Positions 35,247 through 43,690 of a stretch of DNA of 64,000 nucleotides are shown piece by piece. The DNA is from Streptomyces lichenis (lineage in GTDB: Bacteria > Actinomycetota > Actinomycetes > Streptomycetales > Streptomycetaceae). Under the pieces are notes generated by a model, which worked only from the letters and a program-made list of their open reading frames with translations, made no database searches and had not been told where the DNA came from. Numbering within the stretch: position 1 is the stretch's first letter; each line of letters begins with the position of its first letter. Position numbers and translations under genes: made by a program. The stretch is taken from positions 23,037-87,036 of the forward strand of contig NZ_JALPTH010000032.1 in NCBI RefSeq assembly GCF_023218175.1, written 5' to 3'.

Positions 35247-35678
35247 GTGACCGGTGGAGAGGTGGCCGGCATCCTGGTGGCCGTCTTCTGGGCGATCCTG
35301 GTCTCCTTCCTGGCCGTGGTACTGGTCAGACTGGCCCAGACGCTCAGGGCGACCACCAGGCTGGTGGCCGAGGTGACCGAGCGGGCGGTGCCCCTGCTCA
35401 GCGACGCCTCCCAGACCGTACGCAGCGCGCAGACCCAGCTGGAGCGGGTCGACGCCATCGCCTCGGACGTCCAGGAGGTCACCTCCAACGCCTCCGCGCT
35501 CTCCACGACGGTCGCCTCCACCTTCGGCGGCCCGCTCGTCAAGGTCGCGGCCTTCGGCTACGGCGTCCGCCAGGCCGTCAGCCGCAACAGGAACGACAAG
35601 CCGGCCGAGCAGCCCCGGCGCACGGTCATCACCGGCCGTACGCTGCCGGGCGCCCGGGGCCGCAAGCGGAAGGGCTGA
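35247..35678 (+). CDS. DUF948 family membrane protein
   Basis: 143 residues. An N-terminal helix (GILVAVFWAILVSFLAVVLV) is followed by an amphipathic helical region (TLRATTRLVAEVTERAVPLL, SNASALSTTVAST) and a basic tail ending RGRKRKG. This is the DUF948 layout, a membrane-anchored coiled-coil family of unknown function, distantly like methyl-accepting chemotaxis stalks. GTG 35247 has AAGGAG upstream. It is the first gene of a dense operon that ends with aroE. Confidence 0.82.
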   Translation: MTGGEVAGILVAVFWAILVSFLAVVLVRLAQTLRATTRLVAEVTERAVPLLSDASQTVRSAQTQLERVDAIASDVQEVTSNASALSTTVASTFGGPLVKVAAFGYGVRQAVSRNRNDKPAEQPRRTVITGRTLPGARGRKRKG

Positions 35679-35686
35679 CCCACACG

Positions 35687-36040
35687 ATGTTCCGCCGTAC
35701 CTTCTGGTTCTCCGCCGGTGCCGCCGCCGGTGTGTGGGCCACCACCAAGGTCAACCGCAAGCTCAGGCAGCTCACCCCCGAGAGCCTGGCCGCCCAGGCC
35801 GCCGACAAGGCGGTCGAGGCCAGCCACCGGCTCCGGGAGTTCGCCCTCGACGTCCGCGCCGGAATGCTCCAGCGCGAGGCGGAGCTGGGTGAGGCACTGG
35901 GCTTGGAGGCCGCCCCGGAGGACCCGGCGCTGCCGGCGCCCCGGCGCACCCGGGCCGTCGAGCCCCCCGCCCCGGCGCGGCCCGCCCGCCCGCGCACCAC
36001 CCGCACCCCCCGTACGTACAACCGGAATGAGGACCACTGA
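35687..36040 (+). CDS. small membrane-associated protein upstream of alaS
   Basis: 117 residues. It begins MFRRTFWFSAGAAAGVWATTKVNRKL, a short membrane-inserting helix with flanking basic residues, then a helical stretch (SHRLREFALDVRAGMLQREAELG) and a Pro/Arg-rich tail. It matches my memory of a streptomycete-specific family always found between the DUF948 gene and alaS; function unknown. Its stop overlaps the alaS start as TGATG, so it is translated with alaS. Confidence 0.75.
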   Translation: MFRRTFWFSAGAAAGVWATTKVNRKLRQLTPESLAAQAADKAVEASHRLREFALDVRAGMLQREAELGEALGLEAAPEDPALPAPRRTRAVEPPAPARPARPRTTRTPRTYNRNEDH

Positions 36041-38709
36041 TGGAGTCGGCCGAGATCCGCCGCCGCTGGCTGAGCTTCTTCGAGGAGCGCGGGCACACCG
36101 TCGTCCCTTCGGCGTCGCTCATCGCGGACGACCCGACTCTGCTGCTGGTCAACGCCGGCATGGTGCCCTTCAAGCCCTACTTCCTCGGTGAGGCCAAGCC
36201 GCCCGCCCCGCGCGCCACCAGCGTGCAGAAGTGCGTCCGCACCCCGGACATCGAAGAGGTCGGCAAGACCACCCGGCACGGCACCTTCTTCCAGATGTGC
36301 GGCAACTTCTCCTTCGGCGACTACTTCAAGGAGGGCGCCATCACGCTCTCCTGGGAGCTGCTGACCTCGCCCGTGGAGCAGGGCGGCTACGGGCTGGACC
36401 CCGAGCGGCTGTGGATCACCGTCTACCTGGACGACGACGAGGCCGAGCAGATCTGGCGCGAGAAGGTCGGCGTCCCCGCCGAGCGCATCCAGCGCCTGGG
36501 CAAGAAGGACAACTTCTGGTCCATGGGCGTCCCCGGCCCCTGCGGCCCCTGCTCCGAGATCAACTACGACCGCGGGCCCGAGTTCGGCCCCGAGGGCGGC
36601 CCGGCCGTCAACGACGAGCGGTACGTGGAGATCTGGAACCTGGTCTTCATGCAGTACGAGCGGGGCGCCGGCGACGGCAAGGAGGACTTCCCGATCCTCG
36701 GCGACCTGCCGTCCAAGAACATCGACACCGGACTCGGCCTCGAACGCCTCGCCATGATCCTCCAGGGCGTGCGGAACATGTACGAGACCGACACCCTGCG
36801 CGTCGTCATGGACAAGGCCACCGAGCTGACCGGCGTCCGCTACGGCGAGAAGCACGAGTCCGACGTCTCCATGCGCGTGGTCGCCGACCACATGCGCACC
36901 TCGGTGATGCTCATCGGCGACGGCGTCACCCCCGGCAACGAGGGCCGCGGCTACGTGCTGCGCCGCATCATGCGCCGCGCCGTCCGCAACATGCGGCTGA
37001 TGGGCGCCTCCGGGCCGGTCGTCAAGGACCTCATCGACGTGGTCATCGACACCATGGGCCGGCAGTACCCGGAGCTGATCACCGAGCGCGGCCGGATCGA
37101 GGCCGTCGCCCTCGCCGAGGAGGCCGCCTTCCTCAAGGCCCTGCGCGGCGGCACCAACATCCTGGACACCGCCGTCACCGACACCAAGGCCGCCGGCGGC
37201 ACCGTGCTCTCCGGCGACCAGGCCTTCCTGCTCCACGACACCTGGGGCTTCCCCATCGACCTCACCCTGGAGATGGCCGCCGAACAGGGCCTCACCGTGG
37301 ACGAGGACGGCTTCCGCCGCCTGATGAAGGAGCAGCGGGAGCGCGCCAAGGCCGACGCCAAGGCCAAGAAGACCGGCCACGCCGACGTCTCCGCCTACCG
37401 CGAGATCGCCGACACCGCCGGCGCCACCGAGTTCACCGGCTACGCCGTCCTGGAGGGCGAGACCACCGTCGTCGGCCTGCTGGTCAACGGCCTGCCCGCG
37501 CCGGCCGCCACCGAGGGCGACGAGGTCGAGGTCGTCCTGGACCGCACCCCGTTCTACGCCGAGGGCGGCGGCCAGCTCGCCGACACCGGCCGCATCCGGC
37601 TGGACTCCGGCGCCGTCATCGAGATCCGCGACGTCCAGCAGCCGGTCCCCGGTGTCTCCGTGCACAAGGGAGCCGTGCAGGTCGGCGAGGTCACCGTGGG
37701 CGCCTCCGGCTACGCCGCCATCGACCGGCGCCGCCGCCAGGCCATCGCCCGCGCCCACAGCGCCACCCACCTCACCCACCAGGCGCTGCGCGACGCCCTC
37801 GGCCCCACCGCCGCCCAGGCCGGCTCGGAGAACTCCCCGGGCCGCTTCCGCTTCGACTTCGGCTCGCCCGCCGCCGTCCCCGGCACGGTGCTCACCGACG
37901 TCGAGCAGAAGATCAACGAGGTGCTCTCCCGCGAGCTGGACGTCCAGGCCGAGGTGATGAGCCTGGAGCAGGCCAAGAAGCAGGGCGCCATCGCCGAGTT
38001 CGGCGAGAAGTACGGCGAGCGGGTCCGGGTCGTCACCATCGGCGACTTCTCCAAGGAGCTGTGCGGCGGCACCCACGTCGGCAACACCAGCCAGCTCGGC
38101 CTGGTGAAGCTGCTCGGCGAGTCCTCCATCGGCTCCGGGGTGCGCCGGATCGAGGCCCTGGTCGGCGTGGACGCCTATAACTTCCTCGCCAAGGAGCACA
38201 CGGTCGTCGCCCAGCTCCAGGAGCTGGTCAAGGGTCGCTCCGAGGAGCTGCCGGAGAAGATCGCCGGCATGCTCGGCAAGCTCCGGGAGGCCGAGAAGGA
38301 GATCGAGCGGTTCCGCGCCGAGAAGGTCCTCCAGGCCGCCGCCGGCCTGGCCCAGGGCGCCCAGGACGTCCGGGGCACCGCCCTGGTCACCGGGCAGGTC
38401 CCGGACGGCACCTCCGCCGACGACCTGCGCAAGCTGGTGCTGGACGTGCGCGGCCGCATCCCGGGCGACCGCCCGGCGGTGGTCGCCCTGTTCACCACCG
38501 CGGGCGGCCGCCCGCTGACCGTGATCGCCACCAACGAGGCCGCCCGTGAGCGCGGCCTGAAGGCCGGCGACCTGGTCCGCACCGCCGCCAAGACCCTCGG
38601 CGGCGGGGGCGGCGGCAAGCCGGACGTGGCCCAGGGCGGCGGGCAGAACCCGGACGCCATCGGCGACGCCATCGCCGCCGTCGAGCGGCTCGTCGGCGAG
38701 ACGGCCTGA
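36040..38709 (+). CDS. alaS: alanyl-tRNA synthetase
   Basis: 889-residue class II enzyme that charges tRNA-Ala and edits misacylated Ser and Gly. The catalytic domain opens ESAEIRRRWLSFFEERGHT and carries the FFQMCGNFSFGDYFKEGA motif. The editing domain has the metal ligands in HSATH and CGGTH, and the C-terminal DHHA1-type C-Ala domain is complete (GGGGGGKPDVAQGGG). ATG 36040 overlaps the gene before and its stop overlaps ruvX (TGATG at both ends). Confidence 0.97.
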   Translation: MESAEIRRRWLSFFEERGHTVVPSASLIADDPTLLLVNAGMVPFKPYFLGEAKPPAPRATSVQKCVRTPDIEEVGKTTRHGTFFQMCGNFSFGDYFKEGAITLSWELLTSPVEQGGYGLDPERLWITVYLDDDEAEQIWREKVGVPAERIQRLGKKDNFWSMGVPGPCGPCSEINYDRGPEFGPEGGPAVNDERYVEIWNLVFMQYERGAGDGKEDFPILGDLPSKNIDTGLGLERLAMILQGVRNMYETDTLRVVMDKATELTGVRYGEKHESDVSMRVVADHMRTSVMLIGDGVTPGNEGRGYVLRRIMRRAVRNMRLMGASGPVVKDLIDVVIDTMGRQYPELITERGRIEAVALAEEAAFLKALRGGTNILDTAVTDTKAAGGTVLSGDQAFLLHDTWGFPIDLTLEMAAEQGLTVDEDGFRRLMKEQRERAKADAKAKKTGHADVSAYREIADTAGATEFTGYAVLEGETTVVGLLVNGLPAPAATEGDEVEVVLDRTPFYAEGGGQLADTGRIRLDSGAVIEIRDVQQPVPGVSVHKGAVQVGEVTVGASGYAAIDRRRRQAIARAHSATHLTHQALRDALGPTAAQAGSENSPGRFRFDFGSPAAVPGTVLTDVEQKINEVLSRELDVQAEVMSLEQAKKQGAIAEFGEKYGERVRVVTIGDFSKELCGGTHVGNTSQLGLVKLLGESSIGSGVRRIEALVGVDAYNFLAKEHTVVAQLQELVKGRSEELPEKIAGMLGKLREAEKEIERFRAEKVLQAAAGLAQGAQDVRGTALVTGQVPDGTSADDLRKLVLDVRGRIPGDRPAVVALFTTAGGRPLTVIATNEAARERGLKAGDLVRTAAKTLGGGGGGKPDVAQGGGQNPDAIGDAIAAVERLVGETA

Positions 38710-39173
38710 TGCGACGCGGCCGCCGCCTCGCGATCGACGTCGGGGACGCCCGGATCGGGGTCGCCTCCTGCGACCCCGACGGGGTCCTCGCCACCCCGGT
38801 GGAGACCGTGCCGGGACGCGATGTCCCGGCCGCCCACCGGCGGCTGCGGCTGATCGTGGCGGAGTACGAACCGCTGGAGATCGTCGTCGGGCTCCCGCGC
38901 TCGCTCAGCGGGCGCGAGGGTCCGGCCGCGGCCAAGGTCCGCGCCTTCGCCCGCACCCTGGCCCAGGGCGTCGCCCCGGTCCCGGTCCGGCTGGTGGACG
39001 AGCGGATGACCACCGTCACGGCCGGCCAGCGGCTGCGGTCCTCCGGCGTGAACTCCAAGAAGGGTCGCTCCGTCATCGACCAGGCGGCCGCTGTGATCAT
39101 CCTTCAGAACGCTCTTGAGTCCGAACGGGTATCGGGTAATCCGCCCGGAGAGAGCGTCGAAGTGGTCATCTGA
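38709..39173 (+). CDS. ruvX: RuvX/YqgF-type Holliday junction resolvase-like protein
   Basis: 154-residue RNase H-fold protein. It shows AIDVGDARIGVASCD at the N-terminus, IVVGLPRSLSGREGPAA in the middle and DERMTTVTA then SVIDQAAAVIILQ near the end, the acidic positions of the family. YqgF is needed for 16S rRNA end processing in some bacteria and has resolvase activity in others. It is coupled to alaS (TGATG), an order conserved in many bacteria. A 104-base gap with a palindrome separates it from mltG. Confidence 0.9.
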   Translation: MRRGRRLAIDVGDARIGVASCDPDGVLATPVETVPGRDVPAAHRRLRLIVAEYEPLEIVVGLPRSLSGREGPAAAKVRAFARTLAQGVAPVPVRLVDERMTTVTAGQRLRSSGVNSKKGRSVIDQAAAVIILQNALESERVSGNPPGESVEVVI

Positions 39174-39175
39174 TC

Positions 39176-39195
39176 GCGGTACGGTAACGTTCCGC
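39176..39195. promoter_or_regulatory. imperfect palindrome, possible operator before mltG
   Basis: The 20 bases centred at 39185/39186 form two 10-base arms that match at 8 positions (GCGGTACGGT and the complement of AACGTTCCGC). It begins 3 bases after the ruvX stop and about 82 bases before mltG. It could be a regulator site or a weak stem. Confidence 0.3.
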
Positions 39196-39276
39196 GCGAC
39201 GCGGCGGCGTTCGAACATCCGCTGTGCACGACGTAGAGGCGGATCGTCCGGACGCCTCGCGGCTGTTTGGGGATCG

Positions 39277-41040
39277 ATGACTGATTATGGCCGGAGCCAC
39301 GGCTCCGAACCGTGGCACCCCGAGGACCCGGCCCACCGGGACCAGGGGTGGGAAGGTCAGCAGGCGGCCTACCACCAGCACGCGCAGGGCCAGTACGGCG
39401 ACGGCTCCCAGGACCCTTACGGGCAGCAGCCGCAGGGCTACGGCGACCAGCAGCAGTACGGCGAGCAGCAGGGCTACGCCGGGCAGCACTACGGTGACCA
39501 GGGCGGATACCCCCAGCAGCAGGGCTACGGCGAGCAGCAGGGCTACCCCCAGCAGCAGTACCCGTCGCAGGGGTACGGCGACCCGCACGCGGCCCAGCAG
39601 GGCTACGGGGGCTGGGACACCGGGCGGCAGACGGCGATGCCCTACGCGGCGCCCGCCCCGGCCGTCGCCGACCTCTACGCGGCCGCCCCCGACCCGTACG
39701 CCACCGGCGGGACCCCGGACCTCTACGGCACCCCCGAGGCGTACCCGCCGCCGCAGCCCCCCGGCCACCGCCAGGCCCCGGCGCCCGAGGCCGCGCCCCG
39801 GGACGAGGACCCGCACCCCTTCTTCTCCGACGGCGACGACGACCGGGACGACGGCCGGGGCGACCGCTACGGCGGTGGCGGCGGCGCCGATGACGGTGAC
39901 GACGACGAGCCGGCCGGTGCGCCCGGCGGCGGGCGGCGCCAGCCGAAGAAGAAAAAGAAGAGCCGCAACGGGCTGGCCTGCTCCTTCGTCGCCCTGGTGC
40001 TGCTCGGCGGCGCCGGCGGCGTCACCTACTTCGGCTACCAGTTCTGGCAGGGCCGCGGCCAGATCGAGGACTTCGCGGGCGACGGGGCCGGCGAGGTCCA
40101 GGTGGAGATCCCCAAGGGCGCCACCGGCGCCCAGATCGGCCAGATCCTCAAACGCGAGGGCGTGGTCAAGAGCGTCGACGCCTTCATCCGCGCCCAGGGC
40201 GACAACCCGCGCGGCACCTCCATCCAGGAGGGCAGCTACCTCCTGAAGAAGGAGATGTCCGGCAAGGCCGCGGTCACCCTGATGCTCAGCGACGCCAGCC
40301 GGAACAACATGATCTTCCGCGAGGGCATGCGGAACGTCGACATCTACAAGGCCATCGACACCCGGCTCGACCTGAAGGCCGGCACCACCGCCAAGGTCGC
40401 CAAGGAGCAGGGCGCCGACCTCGGCCTGCCCGAGTGGGCCAGGCAGCGCCAGGGCGTCAAGGACCCGCTGGAGGGCTTCCTCTTCCCGTCGTCCTACCCG
40501 GTGGCCAAGGGCAGCAAGCCGGAGGCCGTCCTGCGCAAGATGGTCACCCGCGCCAACACCGAGTACGCCAAGGCCGACGTCGAGGGCCAGGCGTCCAAGC
40601 TGGGGCTCAAATCGCCCTTCGACCTGGTCACGGTCGCCAGCCTGGTCCAGGTCGAGGGCAAGTACAAGCACGACTTCGACAAGGTGGCGCGGGTCGTCTA
40701 CAACCGGCTCAAGCCGGAGAACATGGAGACCGTCGGCCGGCTGGAGTTCGACTCCACGGTCAACTACCTCAAGGCCTCCAGCACCCTGGACATCGGCGCC
40801 GTCGACGACCTCCGCAAGATCGACGACCCGTACAACACCTACAACGTCAAGGGGCTGCCGCCCGGCCCGATCAGCAACCCCGGCGGCGAGGCGCTGCACT
40901 CGGCGCTCAAGCCCACCCCCGGCCCCTGGTACTACTTCGTCTCCATCAACTCGGAGAAGACCCTGTTCGCCGTCACCAACGCCGAGCACGAGAGGAACCG
41001 GGCCGAGTACGAGAAGGAACGGAAGAAGGACGACGAATGA
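39277..41040 (+). CDS. mltG: endolytic murein transglycosylase MltG with long low-complexity N-terminus
   Basis: 587 residues. MltG cuts nascent glycan strands at the membrane and sets their length. One helix (about 232-253, LACSFVALVLLGGAGGVTYFGY) anchors it. The outer YceG domain shows FREGMRNVDIYKAI, GFLFPSSYPVAKG, LASIL-type region VASLVQVEGKYKHDFDKVARVVYNRL (catalytic Glu in QVEG) and LPPGPISNPG. The first ~230 residues are cytoplasmic and disordered: a Q/G/Y-rich stretch (28-112), Pro/Tyr repeats, an acidic run and KKKKK just before the helix. ATG 39277 is preferred; the open upstream part covers noncoding sequence. The stop overlaps aroE (ATGA). Confidence 0.93.
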   Translation: MTDYGRSHGSEPWHPEDPAHRDQGWEGQQAAYHQHAQGQYGDGSQDPYGQQPQGYGDQQQYGEQQGYAGQHYGDQGGYPQQQGYGEQQGYPQQQYPSQGYGDPHAAQQGYGGWDTGRQTAMPYAAPAPAVADLYAAAPDPYATGGTPDLYGTPEAYPPPQPPGHRQAPAPEAAPRDEDPHPFFSDGDDDRDDGRGDRYGGGGGADDGDDDEPAGAPGGGRRQPKKKKKSRNGLACSFVALVLLGGAGGVTYFGYQFWQGRGQIEDFAGDGAGEVQVEIPKGATGAQIGQILKREGVVKSVDAFIRAQGDNPRGTSIQEGSYLLKKEMSGKAAVTLMLSDASRNNMIFREGMRNVDIYKAIDTRLDLKAGTTAKVAKEQGADLGLPEWARQRQGVKDPLEGFLFPSSYPVAKGSKPEAVLRKMVTRANTEYAKADVEGQASKLGLKSPFDLVTVASLVQVEGKYKHDFDKVARVVYNRLKPENMETVGRLEFDSTVNYLKASSTLDIGAVDDLRKIDDPYNTYNVKGLPPGPISNPGGEALHSALKPTPGPWYYFVSINSEKTLFAVTNAEHERNRAEYEKERKKDDE

Positions 41041-41861
41041 CGGCCCGCCGCGCCGCCGTCCTCGGCTCGCCGATCGCCCACTCGCTCTCCCCGGTGCTGC
41101 ACCGCGCCGCCTACGCCGACCTGGGCCTGCACCACTGGAGCTACGAGGCCCACGAGGTGGACGAGGCCGCGCTGCCCGGGTTCATCGAGCGGCTGGACGG
41201 CAGCTGGGGCGGGCTGTCGCTGACCATGCCGCTCAAGCGGGCCGTCATACCCCTGCTGGACGAGATCAGCGAGACCGCCGCCTCCGTGGAGGCCGTCAAC
41301 ACCGTGGTGCTCCGCTCCGACGGGCGCCGCACCGGCGACAACACCGACATCCCCGGACTGATCGCCGCACTGCGCGAACGCGGGGTGGAGGGCGTGCCGT
41401 CCGCCGCGGTGCTGGGCGCCGGGGCCACCGCCTCCTCCGCGCTCGCCGCGCTGGCCAAGATATGCGCCGGGCCGGTCACCGCCTACGTCCGCAGCCGGGC
41501 CCGCGCCGAGGAGATGCTCGGCTGGGGGGAGCGGCTGGGGGTGCGGGTGCGCACCGCCCCCTGGGAGGACGCCGAGCGGGCCCTCGCCGAGCCGCTGGTC
41601 GTCGCCACCACCCCGGCCGGGGCCACCGACGCCCTCGCAGCCGCCGTACCTGACACAGTCGGCACCCTCTTCGACGTGCTCTACCACCCCTGGCCCACCG
41701 CCCTGGCCGCCGCCTGGTCGGCCCGCGGCGAAGCCGTACTCGGCGGGCTGGACCTCCTCGTCCACCAGGCAGTGCTGCAGGTGGAGCAGATGACCGGCAA
41801 GGCCCCCGCCCCGCTCGCGGTGATGCGCGCGGCCGGCGAGAGGGCGCTGGGCTCGCGCTGA
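41037..41861 (+). CDS. aroE: shikimate dehydrogenase
   Basis: 274-residue NADP-dependent enzyme reducing 3-dehydroshikimate to shikimate. The substrate site (GSPIAHSLSPVLHRAAY), the catalytic Lys in MPLKRAVI, the Asp in DNTDIPGLI and the nucleotide-binding AVLGAGATASSALAAL are intact, as is the C-terminal GGLDLLVHQAVLQ. It is coupled to mltG by ATGA. The remaining shikimate genes start 129 bases later with their own leader, so aroE is read from the alaS operon rather than the aro operon. Confidence 0.95.
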   Translation: MTARRAAVLGSPIAHSLSPVLHRAAYADLGLHHWSYEAHEVDEAALPGFIERLDGSWGGLSLTMPLKRAVIPLLDEISETAASVEAVNTVVLRSDGRRTGDNTDIPGLIAALRERGVEGVPSAAVLGAGATASSALAALAKICAGPVTAYVRSRARAEEMLGWGERLGVRVRTAPWEDAERALAEPLVVATTPAGATDALAAAVPDTVGTLFDVLYHPWPTALAAAWSARGEAVLGGLDLLVHQAVLQVEQMTGKAPAPLAVMRAAGERALGSR

Positions 41862-41990
41862 ATTCCCCGTCCCGCCTGCTGGACCGGCATTCGGACACCG
41901 CCGCGCGCCGTGGGAGGATCAGGGGAGGCGGGCCAGGGCCGCGCACCCGGTCGCGCCGTCGCAGTCGAGGCGCGAACACGAGGAGCACCG

Positions 41991-43175
41991 TTGAGCAGGT
42001 TGCGCTGGCTGACCGCGGGGGAGTCCCACGGCCCCGCACTGGTGGCGACGCTGGAGGGCCTTCCGGCCGGCGTGCCGATCACCACGGAGATGGTGGCGGA
42101 CCACCTGGCCCGCCGGCGCCTGGGCTATGGGCGCGGTGCCCGGATGAAGTTCGAGCGCGACGAGGTCACCTTCCTCGGCGGCGTACGGCACGGCCTCACC
42201 ATGGGCTCCCCGGTCGCCGTGATGGTCGGCAACACCGAGTGGCCCAAGTGGGAGAAGGTCATGGCGGCCGACCCGGTCGACCCGGCCGAGCTCGCCGAGT
42301 CCGCCCGCAACGCCCCGCTGACCCGCCCCCGCCCCGGCCACGCCGACCTCGCCGGGATGCAGAAGTACGGCTTCGACGAGGCCCGCCCGGTGCTGGAGCG
42401 CGCCTCCGCCCGGGAGACCGCGGCCCGGGTCGCGCTCGGCGCGGTCGCCCGCTCCTACCTCAAGGAGACCGCGGGCATCGAGATCGTCTCCCATGTGGTG
42501 GAGCTGGCCGCGGCCAAGGCCCCCTACGGCGTCTACCCGGCCCCGGCCGACGTGGAGAAGCTGGACGCCGACCCGGTGCGCTGCCTGGACGCCGACGCGA
42601 GCAAGGCGATGGTGGCCGAGATCGACCAGGCCCACAAGGACGGCGACACCCTCGGCGGGGTGGTCGAGGTGCTGGCGTACGGGGTGCCGGTCGGCCTCGG
42701 CTCGCACGTCCACTGGGACCGCCGCCTGGACGCCCGGCTGGCCGCCGCGCTGATGGGCATCCAGGCCATCAAGGGCGTGGAGGTCGGCGACGGCTTCGAG
42801 CTGGCCCGCGTCCCCGGCTCCCAGGCCCATGACGAGATCATCGCCACCGACGAGGGCGTGCGCCGCTCCTCCGGCCGCTCCGGCGGCACCGAGGGCGGGC
42901 TGACCACCGGTGAGCTGCTGCGGGTGCGGGCCGCGATGAAGCCCATCGCCACCGTGCCGCGCGCCCTGAAGACCATCGACGTCGCCACCGGTGAGGAGGC
43001 CGCCGCCCACCACCAGCGCTCCGACGTCTGCGCGGTGCCGGCCGCCGGAATCGTCGCCGAGGCGATGGTCGCCCTGGTCCTCGCCGACGCGGTCGCCGAG
43101 AAGTTCGGCGGCGACAGCGTGGCCGAGACCCGGCGCAACGTCACCTCCTACCTCGACCACCTGCGCATCCGGTGA
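41991..43175 (+). CDS. aroC: chorismate synthase
   Basis: 394-residue FMN-dependent enzyme that makes chorismate from EPSP, the last shikimate-pathway step. The N-terminus RLRWLTAGESHGPAL, the RARPGHADL-like TRPRPGHADLAGMQKYGF, and the C-terminal RSDVCAVPAAGIVAEAM are family signatures. The start is TTG 41991, with AGGAG at 41981-41985; upstream frame extension is unsupported. Its stop overlaps aroK as GTGA. It opens a coupled aroC-aroK-aroB-aroQ operon. Confidence 0.96.
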   Translation: MSRLRWLTAGESHGPALVATLEGLPAGVPITTEMVADHLARRRLGYGRGARMKFERDEVTFLGGVRHGLTMGSPVAVMVGNTEWPKWEKVMAADPVDPAELAESARNAPLTRPRPGHADLAGMQKYGFDEARPVLERASARETAARVALGAVARSYLKETAGIEIVSHVVELAAAKAPYGVYPAPADVEKLDADPVRCLDADASKAMVAEIDQAHKDGDTLGGVVEVLAYGVPVGLGSHVHWDRRLDARLAAALMGIQAIKGVEVGDGFELARVPGSQAHDEIIATDEGVRRSSGRSGGTEGGLTTGELLRVRAAMKPIATVPRALKTIDVATGEEAAAHHQRSDVCAVPAAGIVAEAMVALVLADAVAEKFGGDSVAETRRNVTSYLDHLRIR

Positions 43176-43690
43176 GCAGCGGCCCGCTGATCGTGCTGGT
43201 CGGGCCGATGGGCTCCGGCAAGTCCACGGTGGGCGCGCTGCTGGCCGAACGGCTCGGCGCGCCCTACCGGGACACCGACGCCGACATCGTCGCCGCCCAG
43301 GGCCGGGAGATCTCCGACATCTTCCTGGACGAGGGGGAGGAGCACTTCCGCGCCCTGGAGCGGGCCGCGGTGGCCGCCGCCCTCGCCGAGCACCCGGGTG
43401 TGCTCGCCCTCGGCGGCGGGGCGGTGCTGGACCCCGGCACCCGCGCCCTGCTGGCCGGCCGGCCGGTCGCCTACCTCTCGATGGACGTCGAGGAGGCGGT
43501 ACGGCGGGTCGGCCTCGGCGCCGCCCGCCCGCTGCTCGCCGTCAACCCCCGCCGCCAGTGGCGCGAACTGATGGACGCCCGCCGCCACCTCTACACCGAG
43601 GTGGCCCGGGTCGTGGTCGCCACCGACGAGCGGACGCCCGACGAGGTCGCGCAGGCGATCCTCGACGCACTGGAGCTGAAGGACGTATGA
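43172..43690 (+). CDS. aroK: shikimate kinase
   Basis: 172-residue P-loop kinase phosphorylating shikimate. Walker A GPMGSGKST, the shikimate-binding D in YRDTDADIV, EEHFRALE and LALGGGAVLD, and the lid Arg region AARPLLA are all present. GTG 43172 overlaps the aroC stop; its own stop overlaps aroB as ATGA. Confidence 0.96.
   Translation: MSSGPLIVLVGPMGSGKSTVGALLAERLGAPYRDTDADIVAAQGREISDIFLDEGEEHFRALERAAVAAALAEHPGVLALGGGAVLDPGTRALLAGRPVAYLSMDVEEAVRRVGLGAARPLLAVNPRRQWRELMDARRHLYTEVARVVVATDERTPDEVAQAILDALELKDV

Noticed and set aside
39421..39612. Short direct repeats resembling a repeat array
   Set aside because: They are in frame within mltG and encode the QQGYG-type stretch; there are no CRISPR-like spacers.
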